The position numbers and the translations under genes are program-made. This document shows, piece by piece, positions 47,699 to 56,913 of a DNA stretch of 64,000 nt. The notes beneath the pieces were generated by a model that did no database searches, had not been told where the DNA came from, and was given only the letters and a program-made list of their open reading frames with translations. The stretch covers positions 124,001 through 188,000 of the forward strand of contig CAJTDC010000001.1 of NCBI GenBank assembly GCA_910575055.1, written 5' to 3'. This DNA is from Clostridia bacterium. Its GTDB lineage: Bacteria > Bacillota > Clostridia > Lachnospirales > Anaerotignaceae. The stretch's first letter is position 1; each line of letters begins with the position of its first letter.

Positions 47699-48400
47699 CT
47701 ACACATTTTGAATATCTTGCTGTTCAAAATAATTCATAATACCTACATATATTGCCCACGCCACTTTTTGCTGATACTCTTCTGTATTCAATTTCTTTTC
47801 TTCTTCCAAATTAGACAAAAAACCACATTCTACAAGTGCTGAAGGCAATTCTGTTTTTTTCAATATGTAATAATTTGTATTTTCTTTTACTTCCCTTATA
47901 TTTTCATCATCTACATATTTTTTAAGAGATTTTTGTATTTCTTCTGCTAATTTTTTACCCTCTTGAGACTGCTTATGATAAAATACTTGTGCTCCTTTTG
48001 CACTTCCTTTCGGAAAAGCATTTTGATGTATGCTTATAAATATATCTCCTTCACTTTCATTTGCAATACGTTTTCTTTCTTTCATATCTTCTCCCTTTTT
48101 TTCTCCCAATGCTTCATCACTATTTCTTGTCATATATACAACTGCTCCTCCTTGCTCTAAATATTGTTTTAATTTTTGGGCAATTTGCAAATTAATATTT
48201 TTTTCATTATCACCTTGTGTACCTGTTTTTCCAGGGTCCCAACCTCCATGCCCTGCATCTAGTATTATTACTTTAGAATTTACAGGTAGCATTGTTTCTA
48301 CTGTATTTTGTTTTTGTATTGTAAAATACAATCCTGACACAATTATTACAAGTAATACAAATATACTTATATTTTCCATTTTTAGTGAAAATACCTTCAT
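47699..48400 (-). CDS. cwlD: N-acetylmuramoyl-L-alanine amidase, CwlD type
   Basis: A 233-residue membrane-anchored amidase (helix about 10-27) with the zinc and catalytic set H51, E66, H125 and E191 (DAGHGGWDPG, SIHQNAF, ALVECGFLSN). CwlD removes the peptide side chain to start muramic-lactam formation in the spore cortex, so the gene fits an endospore former. Length is that of CwlD rather than of multidomain autolysins. It is monocistronic. Other Amidase_3 enzymes are the alternative. Confidence 0.88.
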   Translation of the reverse strand: MKVFSLKMENISIFVLLVIIVSGLYFTIQKQNTVETMLPVNSKVIILDAGHGGWDPGKTGTQGDNEKNINLQIAQKLKQYLEQGGAVVYMTRNSDEALGEKKGEDMKERKRIANESEGDIFISIHQNAFPKGSAKGAQVFYHKQSQEGKKLAEEIQKSLKKYVDDENIREVKENTNYYILKKTELPSALVECGFLSNLEEEKKLNTEEYQQKVAWAIYVGIMNYFEQQDIQNV

Positions 48401-48581
48401 AAAAACAACAACCCCTTTTGTTTTTTATATTAATATATGACTTTTTCATATTGCTAATACCTCATAGTATAGCATTACAATACTAAAAACTAATTATAAT
48501 GTATTTGTTTTTCTCTTTACAATATGGATAGAAACGTATAAACTAATTATCGTAATGTTATTCAGAAAGGAAGAATTTCAA

Positions 48582-50036
48582 ATGGAAATTAGAACAAGAT
48601 TTGCTCCAAGTCCTACAGGCTATATGCACATAGGAAATTTAAGAACTGCACTATATGAATATTTAATTGCAAAATCTCAAAATGGAAAATTTATACTACG
48701 CATTGAAGATACTGACCAAGAGCGATTAGTAGAAGGTGCAACAGATGTTATTTACAACACATTAAAAATGACAGGATTAAAACACGATGAAGGTCCAGAT
48801 ATTGGTGGTGAATATGGCCCTTATATACAAAGCGAACGTATGGGGCTATATATGGATTATGCCAAAGAATTAATCGAAAAAGGACAAGCCTATTACTGTT
48901 TTTGTTCCAAAGAGCGTCTTTCCTCTTTAAAATCAAGTAATGAAAAAGGAGATGCCTTTGCAAAATACGACCGTCACTGTTTAGGACTTTCTACTGAACA
49001 AATACAACAAAATTTAGATGCAGGTATCCCCTTTGTTATTAGACAAAAAATGCCTACAGAAGGCACAACAACATTTCACGATGTAGTATATGGTGATATT
49101 ACTGTTGAAAACGAAGAACTTGACGACCAAATACTTATGAAAGCAGATGGTTATCCTACTTATAATTTTGCCAATGTTGTTGATGACCATTTAATGAAAA
49201 TTACTCACGTAGTAAGAGGAAGCGAATATCTTTCTTCTACGCCAAAATACAACCTTCTTTATGAAGCTTTTGGGTGGGAAGCACCTGTTTATGTTCATCT
49301 GCCTGCTGTAATGAGAGATGCTCATAACAAACTTTCAAAACGTCATGGTGATAAATCTTTTGAAGATTTAGTAAACGAAGGCTATTTAGTAGAAGCTATT
49401 GTTAATTATATCGCTCTTTTAGGTTGGAGTCCTTCTGATAATACAGAAATATTTTCACTTTCAGAATTAGAAAAAGCATTTACAATAGAAGGATTAAGTA
49501 AATCTCCTTCTATATTTGATATTAAAAAATTGACATGGCTTAATGGAGAATATATCAAAAATATGAAACCTGATGATTTCTATATTTTAGCAGAAAATCG
49601 CTTAAAAAAAGCTATCAAAAACACTTCATTAGATTTGAAAAAAATTGCTTTGTTGCTTCAAAAACGTTTGGAAACATTAAATGATATACCAACATTGGTC
49701 GATTTTTTTGATAAACTTCCAGAATATAGTACAGAATTATATATTCATAAAAAAATGAAAACTACAAAAGAAATTGCACTTTCCAGTTTAAAAGCTGCAT
49801 TACCAGTACTTGAAAATTTATCTGTTTGGACAGAAACAGCAATACATGATGCTCTTATGGAATTAGTACAAACATTAGAGATTAAAAACGGTCAACTTTT
49901 ATGGCCTGTCAGAACAGCACTTTCTGGAGAACCTACTTCACCCGGTGGTGCTATGGAATTAGCGGACATACTTGGAAAACAAGAAAGCTTAAACAGAATA
50001 AAAATAGGTATTTCTAAATTAGAAAACGAAAATTAA
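48582..50036 (+). CDS. gltX: Glutamyl-tRNA synthetase
   Basis: A 484-residue class I synthetase charging tRNA-Glu. The HIGH-type motif HIGN (16-19), the KMSKS equivalent KLSKRHG near residue 250, and the Glu-specific [14 protein letters not shown] block are present. AAGGAAG 11 bases upstream supports the ATG at 48582 over an in-frame ATG nine codons earlier. It is alone, with no T-box seen in the 180 bases upstream. A terminator follows directly. Confidence 0.97.
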   Translation: MEIRTRFAPSPTGYMHIGNLRTALYEYLIAKSQNGKFILRIEDTDQERLVEGATDVIYNTLKMTGLKHDEGPDIGGEYGPYIQSERMGLYMDYAKELIEKGQAYYCFCSKERLSSLKSSNEKGDAFAKYDRHCLGLSTEQIQQNLDAGIPFVIRQKMPTEGTTTFHDVVYGDITVENEELDDQILMKADGYPTYNFANVVDDHLMKITHVVRGSEYLSSTPKYNLLYEAFGWEAPVYVHLPAVMRDAHNKLSKRHGDKSFEDLVNEGYLVEAIVNYIALLGWSPSDNTEIFSLSELEKAFTIEGLSKSPSIFDIKKLTWLNGEYIKNMKPDDFYILAENRLKKAIKNTSLDLKKIALLLQKRLETLNDIPTLVDFFDKLPEYSTELYIHKKMKTTKEIALSSLKAALPVLENLSVWTETAIHDALMELVQTLEIKNGQLLWPVRTALSGEPTSPGGAMELADILGKQESLNRIKIGISKLENEN

Positions 50037-50044
50037 ATTTTAAT

Positions 50045-50087
50045 ACTCTCAACAACACATTATAATATAGTTGTTGAGAGTTTTTTT
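50045..50087 (+). terminator. Terminator of gltX
   Basis: ACTCTCAACAAC pairs with GTTGTTGAGAGT, followed by T7, 9 bases past the gltX stop. Confidence 0.92.
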
Positions 50088-50157
50088 AATAATATCATCA
50101 TCATATTTTATTTTTTTATAGAATACACTAAACAAACATTATTAAAATGGTGATATT

Positions 50158-51063
50158 ATGTCAGAAAAAGTTGCAATTTACTGTCGCATTTCAAATGAAT
50201 ATAACAGAGAAAATCAAAACGAAAGTATACAAAATCAAATATTACTTTTAACACAATATGCTCATCAACGTAATTGGTCTATATTTGATATTTATTGTGA
50301 TGAAAATTATTCTGGATTAGATGATAATCGCCCTAATTTTAAGCGTATGTTACAATATGCTCAAAAAAATGCGTTTTCTATTATACTGTGTAAAACACAA
50401 TCTCGCTTTACAAGAAATATAACAACTGCTGAAAAATATTTACATTACTTATTTCCTGTTTGGGGTATTCGTTTTATTACTATAGTAGATAATATAGATA
50501 CAAATGACAAACATAACAAAAAAACGCGTCAAATCAATGCTCTTGTAAATGAATGGTATTGTGAAGAATTATCTCAAAATATCAAAAAAGTGTTTCATCA
50601 AAAACAAATGCAAGGGCAATATTTAGGTAACTATGCTCCTTATGGTTATCAAAAATCTTCTTTTGACAAGCACAAACTCATTATAGACGATATCACAGCT
50701 CCTATTGTTCATTTTATATTTGAGCAATATGCTTTCGAAAAAAAATCTTATTCTTCTATTGCAAAACTTCTTACCAATAAAAAAATACCCACTCCTTCAC
50801 AATATAAAGCTATGCAAAACAAAGATACAGGCAGAAAAGGCATTAAAAATAAAGGGGTATGGTCTGCTTCTACTATAAGAAATATATTACATAATGCTGT
50901 ATACATTGGTGATATGGTACAAAACAAAGAAAATAAAATCAGTTATAAATCAAATAAAGTTATTGCTGTATCTCCAAAAAATTGGATTATTGTACATAAT
51001 ACGCATACTGCTATTGTATCAAAACAACTTTTTTTACTTTGTCAAAACAGACATACTACTTAA
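50158..51063 (+). CDS. Short serine recombinase (resolvase + Recombinase domain)
   Basis: A 301-residue site-specific recombinase. The N-terminal resolvase domain has catalytic S12 within YCRIS and the R83/R86 pair in QSRFTR. A PF07508-type Recombinase domain (about 155-285) follows (APYGYQKS, WSASTIRNILHNAVYIGD). It ends where larger relatives continue with a zinc ribbon and coiled coil, so it is about 150-200 residues shorter than phage integrases of this class. No att sites or cargo are visible. The gene lies between gltX and thiM. It could be a relic or a minimal recombinase. Confidence 0.85.
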   Translation: MSEKVAIYCRISNEYNRENQNESIQNQILLLTQYAHQRNWSIFDIYCDENYSGLDDNRPNFKRMLQYAQKNAFSIILCKTQSRFTRNITTAEKYLHYLFPVWGIRFITIVDNIDTNDKHNKKTRQINALVNEWYCEELSQNIKKVFHQKQMQGQYLGNYAPYGYQKSSFDKHKLIIDDITAPIVHFIFEQYAFEKKSYSSIAKLLTNKKIPTPSQYKAMQNKDTGRKGIKNKGVWSASTIRNILHNAVYIGDMVQNKENKISYKSNKVIAVSPKNWIIVHNTHTAIVSKQLFLLCQNRHTT

Positions 51064-51164
51064 AAACTACATTGTGTTATATGCTTTTCATTGCAATATC
51101 ATTTTTTTTATGCTATGCTTTTTAGCAGATAGTAACAAATTAATTATATTTGGAGGTCTTTTTT

Positions 51165-51992
51165 ATGTTGCAAAATGTTATATCAAATGTAAGAGAACAA
51201 CTTCCTTTGATACATTGTATTACAAATTATGTAACAGTAAATGATGTTGCAAATGTATTGCTTGCCTGTGGTGCTTCTCCCATTATGGCAGACGATGAAC
51301 AAGAAGCAGAAGAAATGACATCTATTTGTAAAGGCACTGTCATAAATATAGGTACATTAAATGCTCGAACAATAAATTCTATGATATTGGCAGGAAAAAA
51401 AGCAAATAAATTGGGGCATATTGTTGTACTTGACCCTGTTGGAGCAGGTGCTACAAAATTGCGTACAGAAACAACATTTCGTTTACTTCAAGAAGTAAAA
51501 TTTACTGTAATTAGAGGAAATATTTCTGAAATTAAAACGGTATATCAGGGAAGCGGAACAACAAAAGGTGTTGACGCAGATATAAGCGACACTGTAACAG
51601 AACAAAATATTGATGAGGTCATTGCATTCGCCAAAAAATTAAGTCAAAAAACAGGTGCTGTAATTGCCATTACAGGAGCAATAGACATTGTAACAGATGA
51701 TAAAACAGCATATATTATACGAAATGGTCATACTATTATGTCTAAAATTACAGGCACAGGCTGTATGTTAACTGCAATGATTGCTGCATATTGTGCTGCA
51801 AACACAAAAAATATATTACAGTCAACTGTTGCTGCTATTTGTGCTATGGGATATTGTGGCGAAGTTGCATTTGCAAAAGTACAAAAAGAAATTTCTGGTA
51901 CTTCTAGTTTTCGTATGCACTTAATAAACGCATTAAGTACATTAGATGATGTTGCATTGACAGGAGGTAGTAAATTTGAATGTAGAGAATGA
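51165..51992 (+). CDS. thiM: Hydroxyethylthiazole kinase
   Basis: A 275-residue ribokinase-like enzyme phosphorylating the thiazole alcohol for thiamine salvage. The PIMADDEQEAEEM block, LDPVGAGATKLRT and the late GTGCMLTAMIAA are canonical. GGAGG (51152-51156) lies 8 bases before the ATG at 51165; an upstream TTG inside that site is less likely. It overlaps thiE by 17 bases. No TPP riboswitch was found in the 100 bases upstream, unlike thiW-thiD. Confidence 0.95.
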   Translation: MLQNVISNVREQLPLIHCITNYVTVNDVANVLLACGASPIMADDEQEAEEMTSICKGTVINIGTLNARTINSMILAGKKANKLGHIVVLDPVGAGATKLRTETTFRLLQEVKFTVIRGNISEIKTVYQGSGTTKGVDADISDTVTEQNIDEVIAFAKKLSQKTGAVIAITGAIDIVTDDKTAYIIRNGHTIMSKITGTGCMLTAMIAAYCAANTKNILQSTVAAICAMGYCGEVAFAKVQKEISGTSSFRMHLINALSTLDDVALTGGSKFECRE

Positions 51993-52611
51993 AAAAATGC
52001 TTGTTTATGCTGTAACAGACCGCACTTGGCTAAATGGGCAGACATTAGAAGAACAAGTTGAAAAGGCAATAAAAGGTGGTGCTACATTTTTACAATTAAG
52101 AGAAAAAGAATTATGTTATGACGACTTTTTAAAACAAGCAATCGCATTAAAAAAAATAACAGATAAATATCATATTCCTTTTGTAATAAATGACAATGTA
52201 GATATAGCTATTGCTGTAGATGCTGATGGTGTTCACGTAGGGCAAAAAGATATGGAAGCAGGAGAAGTTCGTCAAAAATTGGGGCAAAACAAAATAATAG
52301 GTGTTTCTGTACAAACAGTAGAACAAGCTATATTAGCACAAAAACAAGGTGCAGATTATTTAGGAGTAGGAGCTGTTTTTTCTACTTCTACAAAATTAGA
52401 TGCGAGCGAAGTTTCATTTGAAACATTACATAAAATTTGTAATGCAGTTTCTATACCTGTTGTAGCAATAGGAGGCATCAGCCAAAAAAACATATTGCAA
52501 CTAAAAGGTAGTGGTATAGATGGTGTTGCTGTAGTTTCTGCAATATTTGCTCAAAAAGATATTACACAAGCAACAAAAGAACTTGTTGCACTTTCTAAAC
52601 AACTTATATAA
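51976..52611 (+). CDS. thiE: Thiamine-phosphate synthase
   Basis: A 211-residue TIM-barrel enzyme joining HMP-PP and thiazole phosphate. The VTDRTWLNG, LQLREKE, NDNVDIAIAVDADGVHVGQKD, YLGVGAVFSTSTK and VAIGGIS blocks are all present. AGGAGG 8 bases upstream favours the TTG at 51976, inside the end of thiM; an ATG seven codons later is the alternative. With thiM and thiD it gives salvage of both thiamine halves. Confidence 0.94.
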   Translation: MNVENEKMLVYAVTDRTWLNGQTLEEQVEKAIKGGATFLQLREKELCYDDFLKQAIALKKITDKYHIPFVINDNVDIAIAVDADGVHVGQKDMEAGEVRQKLGQNKIIGVSVQTVEQAILAQKQGADYLGVGAVFSTSTKLDASEVSFETLHKICNAVSIPVVAIGGISQKNILQLKGSGIDGVAVVSAIFAQKDITQATKELVALSKQLI

Positions 52612-52616
52612 CCTAC

Positions 52617-52652
52617 AAAAAAGACCTTGAAAACTTTGCTTCAAGGTCTTTT
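52617..52652. terminator. Bidirectional terminator between thiE and the stalk gene
   Basis: AAAAAGACCTTGAA pairs with TTCAAGGTCTTTTT, with A and T tracts on both sides, between convergent genes. Confidence 0.9.
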
Positions 52653-52657
52653 TATTT

Positions 52658-53866
52658 TTATACTACTTTCCACTGATACAATATTGCTTTTGCATAAGCA
52701 GTTTCATTTATATTATAAATGTAATCAAAAAATGCTGTACTAACACTTACACGATATATATTATCTTTCATTACATTTTCTGAAGTCATAAAAAATGTTT
52801 TAACTGCTTTTTCATTTTGATATAATGTAATAGCATAACGATAAATAGGTTCATCTGCTTGCACATTTTGTTTTTCAATTTGATATATTGTAGTATTATA
52901 CAATATATCATATATTTGCTGTAATGCTGTTTGTTCTGTAATGGTTGTGGTATAATTGGTTTTTTCATTTTTAATAGTCACTTTTGTAAGTGGTTGCTGT
53001 TTATCTATATTTAAAAAATTTTCAAATGATATTGTATCTTTAAATAGTGTTTGCATATTGCCATAAAATTCAGGAATACCTCTTAATTTTTCCCATCTTT
53101 CATTATAATTTTTAGGTTGCTGTATGGTCAATATATTAAGTGTATTATCCCATACGGTTGTATATCCTAACAATTTTGAAAACTGTTCTGCTGACACATA
53201 TATTGCATTCTCATTCTGTTCTCCAAAAAGAAACTCCTTTTGTCCATCTATTGTAACTGTTTGAGAAGCAAAATCATATATAGCATTTGCATTTAAAACA
53301 ATATTTAATGTTTTAAATTCTGCCATAACACCATTATTTTGTTCATAATAGGGCTTATTTTTAGGAAATATAATAGGACTATCTTTCCAAAGTATATTAT
53401 TTTGATAAAAGTCTTCTTCTGTAAAAGTTTTTTTATAATTTTGTTTTGTTAGTATCATATATTTTGTAAAATAGTAAAAGTCATTAGGCATTTGTTCTGG
53501 AAATAGTACCCACTTATTTGTATATATTGTGTCTTGTGTAATCTCTAATTGTTTTACAATATTGTCCTTTTGGTAAAAATTCATACTATAATCACTTATG
53601 CCTATATTATTCTCTCTTTGATAAGCATCATATGTTATTATTTTACCAAATTTCATTTTCTTTAATATTTCATATGTCTTATTTAATTCTTCTTGTTTTA
53701 CAATGTTTACAATATTTCCTGTTGCTCTTTCTATAATTTCTATTCTTACTACACTATTACTATTTCCTAAATCAAAAAACTGTTCTCTATCCATTACTGC
53801 TCCAAATGCCTCTGTAGTATATATAATACAAAGTAGCAAAGACAGCAATGTCTTTATTGTTTTCAT
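52658..53866 (-). CDS. Secreted stalk-domain (copper amine oxidase N-like) protein
   Basis: A 402-residue exported protein with a signal peptide (about 1-22). A stalk-type domain (about 200-255; INA-rich NAIYVSAEQFSKLLGYTTVW and LTIQ) of the kind found in the GDPD protein at 27728 lies in the middle. The N- and C-terminal parts share a VRIEIIERATG/VTIKNEKTN-type beta repeat, suggesting two copies of another small domain. Function is unknown. GGAGG 9 bases upstream supports the ATG at 53866, which begins the signal peptide; the frame is open further upstream. Confidence 0.78.
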   Translation of the reverse strand: MKTIKTLLSLLLCIIYTTEAFGAVMDREQFFDLGNSNSVVRIEIIERATGNIVNIVKQEELNKTYEILKKMKFGKIITYDAYQRENNIGISDYSMNFYQKDNIVKQLEITQDTIYTNKWVLFPEQMPNDFYYFTKYMILTKQNYKKTFTEEDFYQNNILWKDSPIIFPKNKPYYEQNNGVMAEFKTLNIVLNANAIYDFASQTVTIDGQKEFLFGEQNENAIYVSAEQFSKLLGYTTVWDNTLNILTIQQPKNYNERWEKLRGIPEFYGNMQTLFKDTISFENFLNIDKQQPLTKVTIKNEKTNYTTTITEQTALQQIYDILYNTTIYQIEKQNVQADEPIYRYAITLYQNEKAVKTFFMTSENVMKDNIYRVSVSTAFFDYIYNINETAYAKAILYQWKVV

Positions 53867-54173
53867 TCCCCTTTTCCTCCTACACCAAAAGACTTTTTTA
53901 TTATGATAACAATACAATTTTTCTTTGTAAATATTGTTTTAAAAAGTGTAAGAAAATTGTAATTGATACATTCTTTTGTTTTTACTTATTACAATATTAA
54001 AATTATTATAGCATCAATGTCATACAATTTCAAATTTTACTACTTTCATTTATTACTTTATTGATACAAAATCGTCTTTTGTAAAAAATGATAGCACAAA
54101 TGTAATATATCATTGCTTTCTTTCTTATAAAAATTTTGCTATGATAAAAACAACAAAAGAAAGGAGAATAGCT
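53867..54173. other. Gene-free divergent intergenic region
   Basis: About 300 A+T-rich bases between the minus-strand stalk gene and the plus-strand XRE gene. It must hold both promoters; a TATGAT hexamer (54140-54145) is possible for the XRE gene, but no good -35 was seen. No operator was recognised. Confidence 0.4.
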
Positions 54174-54692
54174 ATGGATTTAGGAAACAAAATTTGTGAA
54201 TTAAGAAAACTTTCTGGTATAACACAAGAACAATTAGCAGAAAAATTAAGTATCTCTCGTCAAACATTATCAAAATGGGAAAAAGGAAATAGTTTGCCAG
54301 ATATAGAAAGTATTGTAAATATTTCAAAACTATTTCAAATATCATTACAAGAATTATTATTGGAAAAAGAGGAACAGCAAATGGAACAACAGCAAAACAC
54401 ACAAATTACATTAGAAGATTTATCACGCATCAATGCACATAACAGAAAAATGAATTTAATTTTATGCAGCGGACTATTATTTTTAGCAATCGCCATACTT
54501 ATCGCAACATTTGAAAATATGCTTAGAAGCACTACATTAAGTTTAAATTATATATTATATCGTTACATTGTCACAGGACAATACGATTATGCACCTGTAA
54601 ATTACACTAAATTGTTTATTCCTGCACTTTTAGCTGGTAGTATTGGTATTATTTTATGTTTTTTCTATTTTACAAAAAACAATAAAAATTGA
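54174..54692 (+). CDS. XRE-family HTH regulator with two C-terminal membrane helices
   Basis: A 172-residue protein. An N-terminal helix-turn-helix (about 5-60; SGITQEQLAEKLSISRQTLSKWE) is followed by a Gln/Glu-rich linker and two hydrophobic helices (about 95-115 and 148-168). Such membrane-tethered XRE regulators are common in Firmicutes next to the genes they control. AAGGAG lies 8 bases before the ATG at 54174. It precedes the DUF262 gene by 78 bases, but that gene has its own promoter, so control is possible and unproven. Confidence 0.85.
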   Translation: MDLGNKICELRKLSGITQEQLAEKLSISRQTLSKWEKGNSLPDIESIVNISKLFQISLQELLLEKEEQQMEQQQNTQITLEDLSRINAHNRKMNLILCSGLLFLAIAILIATFENMLRSTTLSLNYILYRYIVTGQYDYAPVNYTKLFIPALLAGSIGIILCFFYFTKNNKN

Positions 54693-54718
54693 TTTTATTC
54701 GCACTCTTAGCACAATGA

Positions 54719-54747
54719 TTGTAATTATGACATTTTTTTTATATAAT
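54719..54747 (+). promoter_or_regulatory. Sigma-A promoter of the DUF262 gene
   Basis: TTGTAA (54719-54724), 17-base spacer and TATAAT (54742-54747), 23 bases before the GTG start. The match and the spacing are both good. Confidence 0.75.
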
Positions 54748-54770
54748 AGAGTAATGAAGGTGGTGATATT

Positions 54771-56861
54771 GTGCATGGAGATGCGAAATATCTAATACGA
54801 TTTTTGGGAGGTACTGACAAACGTTTTGTCATTCCTGTATATCAAAGAAATTATGCTTGGAAAATACCACAATGCCAAAGACTTTATGATGATTTAGTAA
54901 AAGTAATTAAAATGAACAGAGAAAATCATTTTTTAGGTAGTATCGTTTCTTTTTATAATCCTGACAGTTATGCACAAGAATATGTTATTATTGACGGACA
55001 GCAAAGATTAACAACAATATCTATTATATTGTTGGCATTATATAACTTATTAAAAAAAGGGACTGTAGCATCAAAAGACAACAAATTAGCACAAAAAATT
55101 TATGAAGAATATCTAATTGACAAATATCAGCCAGAAGAAACAAAAATAAAACTAAAACCTATTCAAGAAGACAAACAAGCATTTCAAGCACTTTTTGATG
55201 CCAAAAAGGATACTATAGAAAACTCTGATATTACAGCAAATTATGCTTTTTTTAAAGATAAAATAAAATGGGGAGAACTTTCCGCAGACCAATTATTTGA
55301 AAGCATACGTCGTATTATCATTATTGACATTAGTTTAAATCATAATGACAATGCTCAATTAATATTTGAAAGTCTTAATTCTACAGGATTGGAATTAGAA
55401 GAAGGAGATAAAATACGAAATTATGTTTTTATGGGAATACCTCCTCAAAAACAGACCCTTTATTATAAAAAATATTGGAGTGTTATTGAGCAACATACAA
55501 AACATTATTTAAGCGATTTTCTACGTCATTATTTGAGTGTAAAGCAACAAAAAATACCTACTATTAAAAAAGTATATATTGCATTTAAAGAATATGTAGA
55601 GCAAAAAACAGATGGTAATATAGAACAAATACTGAAAGATATGGAACAATATGCTCAATGGTATGAAAAATTAATCTATGCAAAAACTTACTCTAAAAAT
55701 ATAAATGATGTTTTAAGAAGATGGAAAAAATTAGACTTTACTGTAGCAATACCATTTTTTTTAGAAGTATTTCATATATGGACAGAAGATATTATTACAG
55801 AAAAAGATGTAGTAGAATTACTTCAATATATAGAAAGTTATCTATTTCGCAGAATAATATGTGATTTGCCTACAAATGCACTCAATAAAATATTCATTGT
55901 ATTAGATAGAGATATTACGGCATTAGATGGAAGCAAACAGCAGTATGTTGAGAAATTAAAATATATACTGGAAAACAAAAAAGAAAGAACACAATTTCCT
56001 ACAGATACTATGTTTTTAGAGTGTTTGACAGTAAAAAATATATATGCTATGTCAAACAAATCGAAACAATATATTTTAGAAAGATTGGAAAACGGCAACC
56101 ATTTAGAAAGTAAAAATATATACGAAATGCTTGAAACAGGCAACTGTTCTATAGAACACATTATGCCTCAGCAATTAACTCCTGAATGGAAAACTGCTTT
56201 AGGAGCAAACTGGAAAATTATACATGAGGTATGGCTACACAGACTAGCCAATTTAACATTAACCGCTTATAATTCTTCTTATAGTAATAAAACATTTCAG
56301 CAAAAAAGAGATATGGAAGAAATTGGGCTAAAAAATAGCGGCTTTCGTATGAACCAAATCATTGCACAAAAACAAAAATGGACATTGCAAGAACTAGAAC
56401 AAAGAAACGAAGAATTGAAAAAAACAGCATTACAGCTTTGGGCTTTTCCAAAATCAAATTATCAATCATTTCAACAACTATTAACAGCTTATACATTAGA
56501 AGATGATTATTGTTTTACAGGAAAAAATATACTCAAATTTCAATTTCAAGGTGTAGAACAAACTGTAAAAAATTGGACAGACTTTTTTCAAAAAGTACTT
56601 ATTATGCTTCATGAAACAGATAAAACAATATTAAATCAATTAGCAGAAGACAAACAAAATAAAGAACTTTCCCTTTATGTTTCTAGAAGCAAAAAGTCAC
56701 TTCAAAAAAAGGGATATTGTGCTATAAGCAGTAATATATATGTTTTTGTAAATACAAGTACACAACATAAAATTAATATTTTAAGACACTTTTTTCAACT
56801 GTACCATATTGAAATGAGCGAATTGCTATTTTATTTAAAAGAAGATAAATATAATATTTAA
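54771..56861 (+). CDS. GmrSD-like DUF262/DUF1524 protein, probable DNA-targeting defence enzyme
   Basis: A 696-residue single-chain protein. The N-terminal DUF262 has IPVYQRNYAW (21-30) and DGQQR (75-79), a ParB-like nucleotide-handling motif. The DUF1524 region has the His-Me-finger motif SIEHIMPQ (H463) and the HRLANLTLTAYNSS block. The last about 130 residues form a separate alpha/beta tail. In GmrSD and related type IV restriction or anti-phage enzymes these two domains cut modified DNA. Start is GTG with GGTGGTG upstream. It stands alone apart from the XRE gene, with no methylase nearby. Confidence 0.85.
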   Translation: MHGDAKYLIRFLGGTDKRFVIPVYQRNYAWKIPQCQRLYDDLVKVIKMNRENHFLGSIVSFYNPDSYAQEYVIIDGQQRLTTISIILLALYNLLKKGTVASKDNKLAQKIYEEYLIDKYQPEETKIKLKPIQEDKQAFQALFDAKKDTIENSDITANYAFFKDKIKWGELSADQLFESIRRIIIIDISLNHNDNAQLIFESLNSTGLELEEGDKIRNYVFMGIPPQKQTLYYKKYWSVIEQHTKHYLSDFLRHYLSVKQQKIPTIKKVYIAFKEYVEQKTDGNIEQILKDMEQYAQWYEKLIYAKTYSKNINDVLRRWKKLDFTVAIPFFLEVFHIWTEDIITEKDVVELLQYIESYLFRRIICDLPTNALNKIFIVLDRDITALDGSKQQYVEKLKYILENKKERTQFPTDTMFLECLTVKNIYAMSNKSKQYILERLENGNHLESKNIYEMLETGNCSIEHIMPQQLTPEWKTALGANWKIIHEVWLHRLANLTLTAYNSSYSNKTFQQKRDMEEIGLKNSGFRMNQIIAQKQKWTLQELEQRNEELKKTALQLWAFPKSNYQSFQQLLTAYTLEDDYCFTGKNILKFQFQGVEQTVKNWTDFFQKVLIMLHETDKTILNQLAEDKQNKELSLYVSRSKKSLQKKGYCAISSNIYVFVNTSTQHKINILRHFFQLYHIEMSELLFYLKEDKYNI

Positions 56862-56868
56862 TAGTATA

Positions 56869-56908
56869 AAAAAGGTATTTGTAATATAAAACATACAAAT
56901 ACCTTTTT
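56869..56908. terminator. Bidirectional terminator between DUF262 and coiled-coil genes
   Basis: AAAAAGGTATTTGTA pairs with TACAAATACCTTTTT between two convergent genes. Confidence 0.88.
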
Positions 56909-56913
56909 ACTAT

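Noticed and set aside
50158-51063. Prophage or integrative element at the recombinase
   Set aside because: Neighbours on both sides are housekeeping genes (gltX, thiM) and no phage, transfer or cargo gene is visible.
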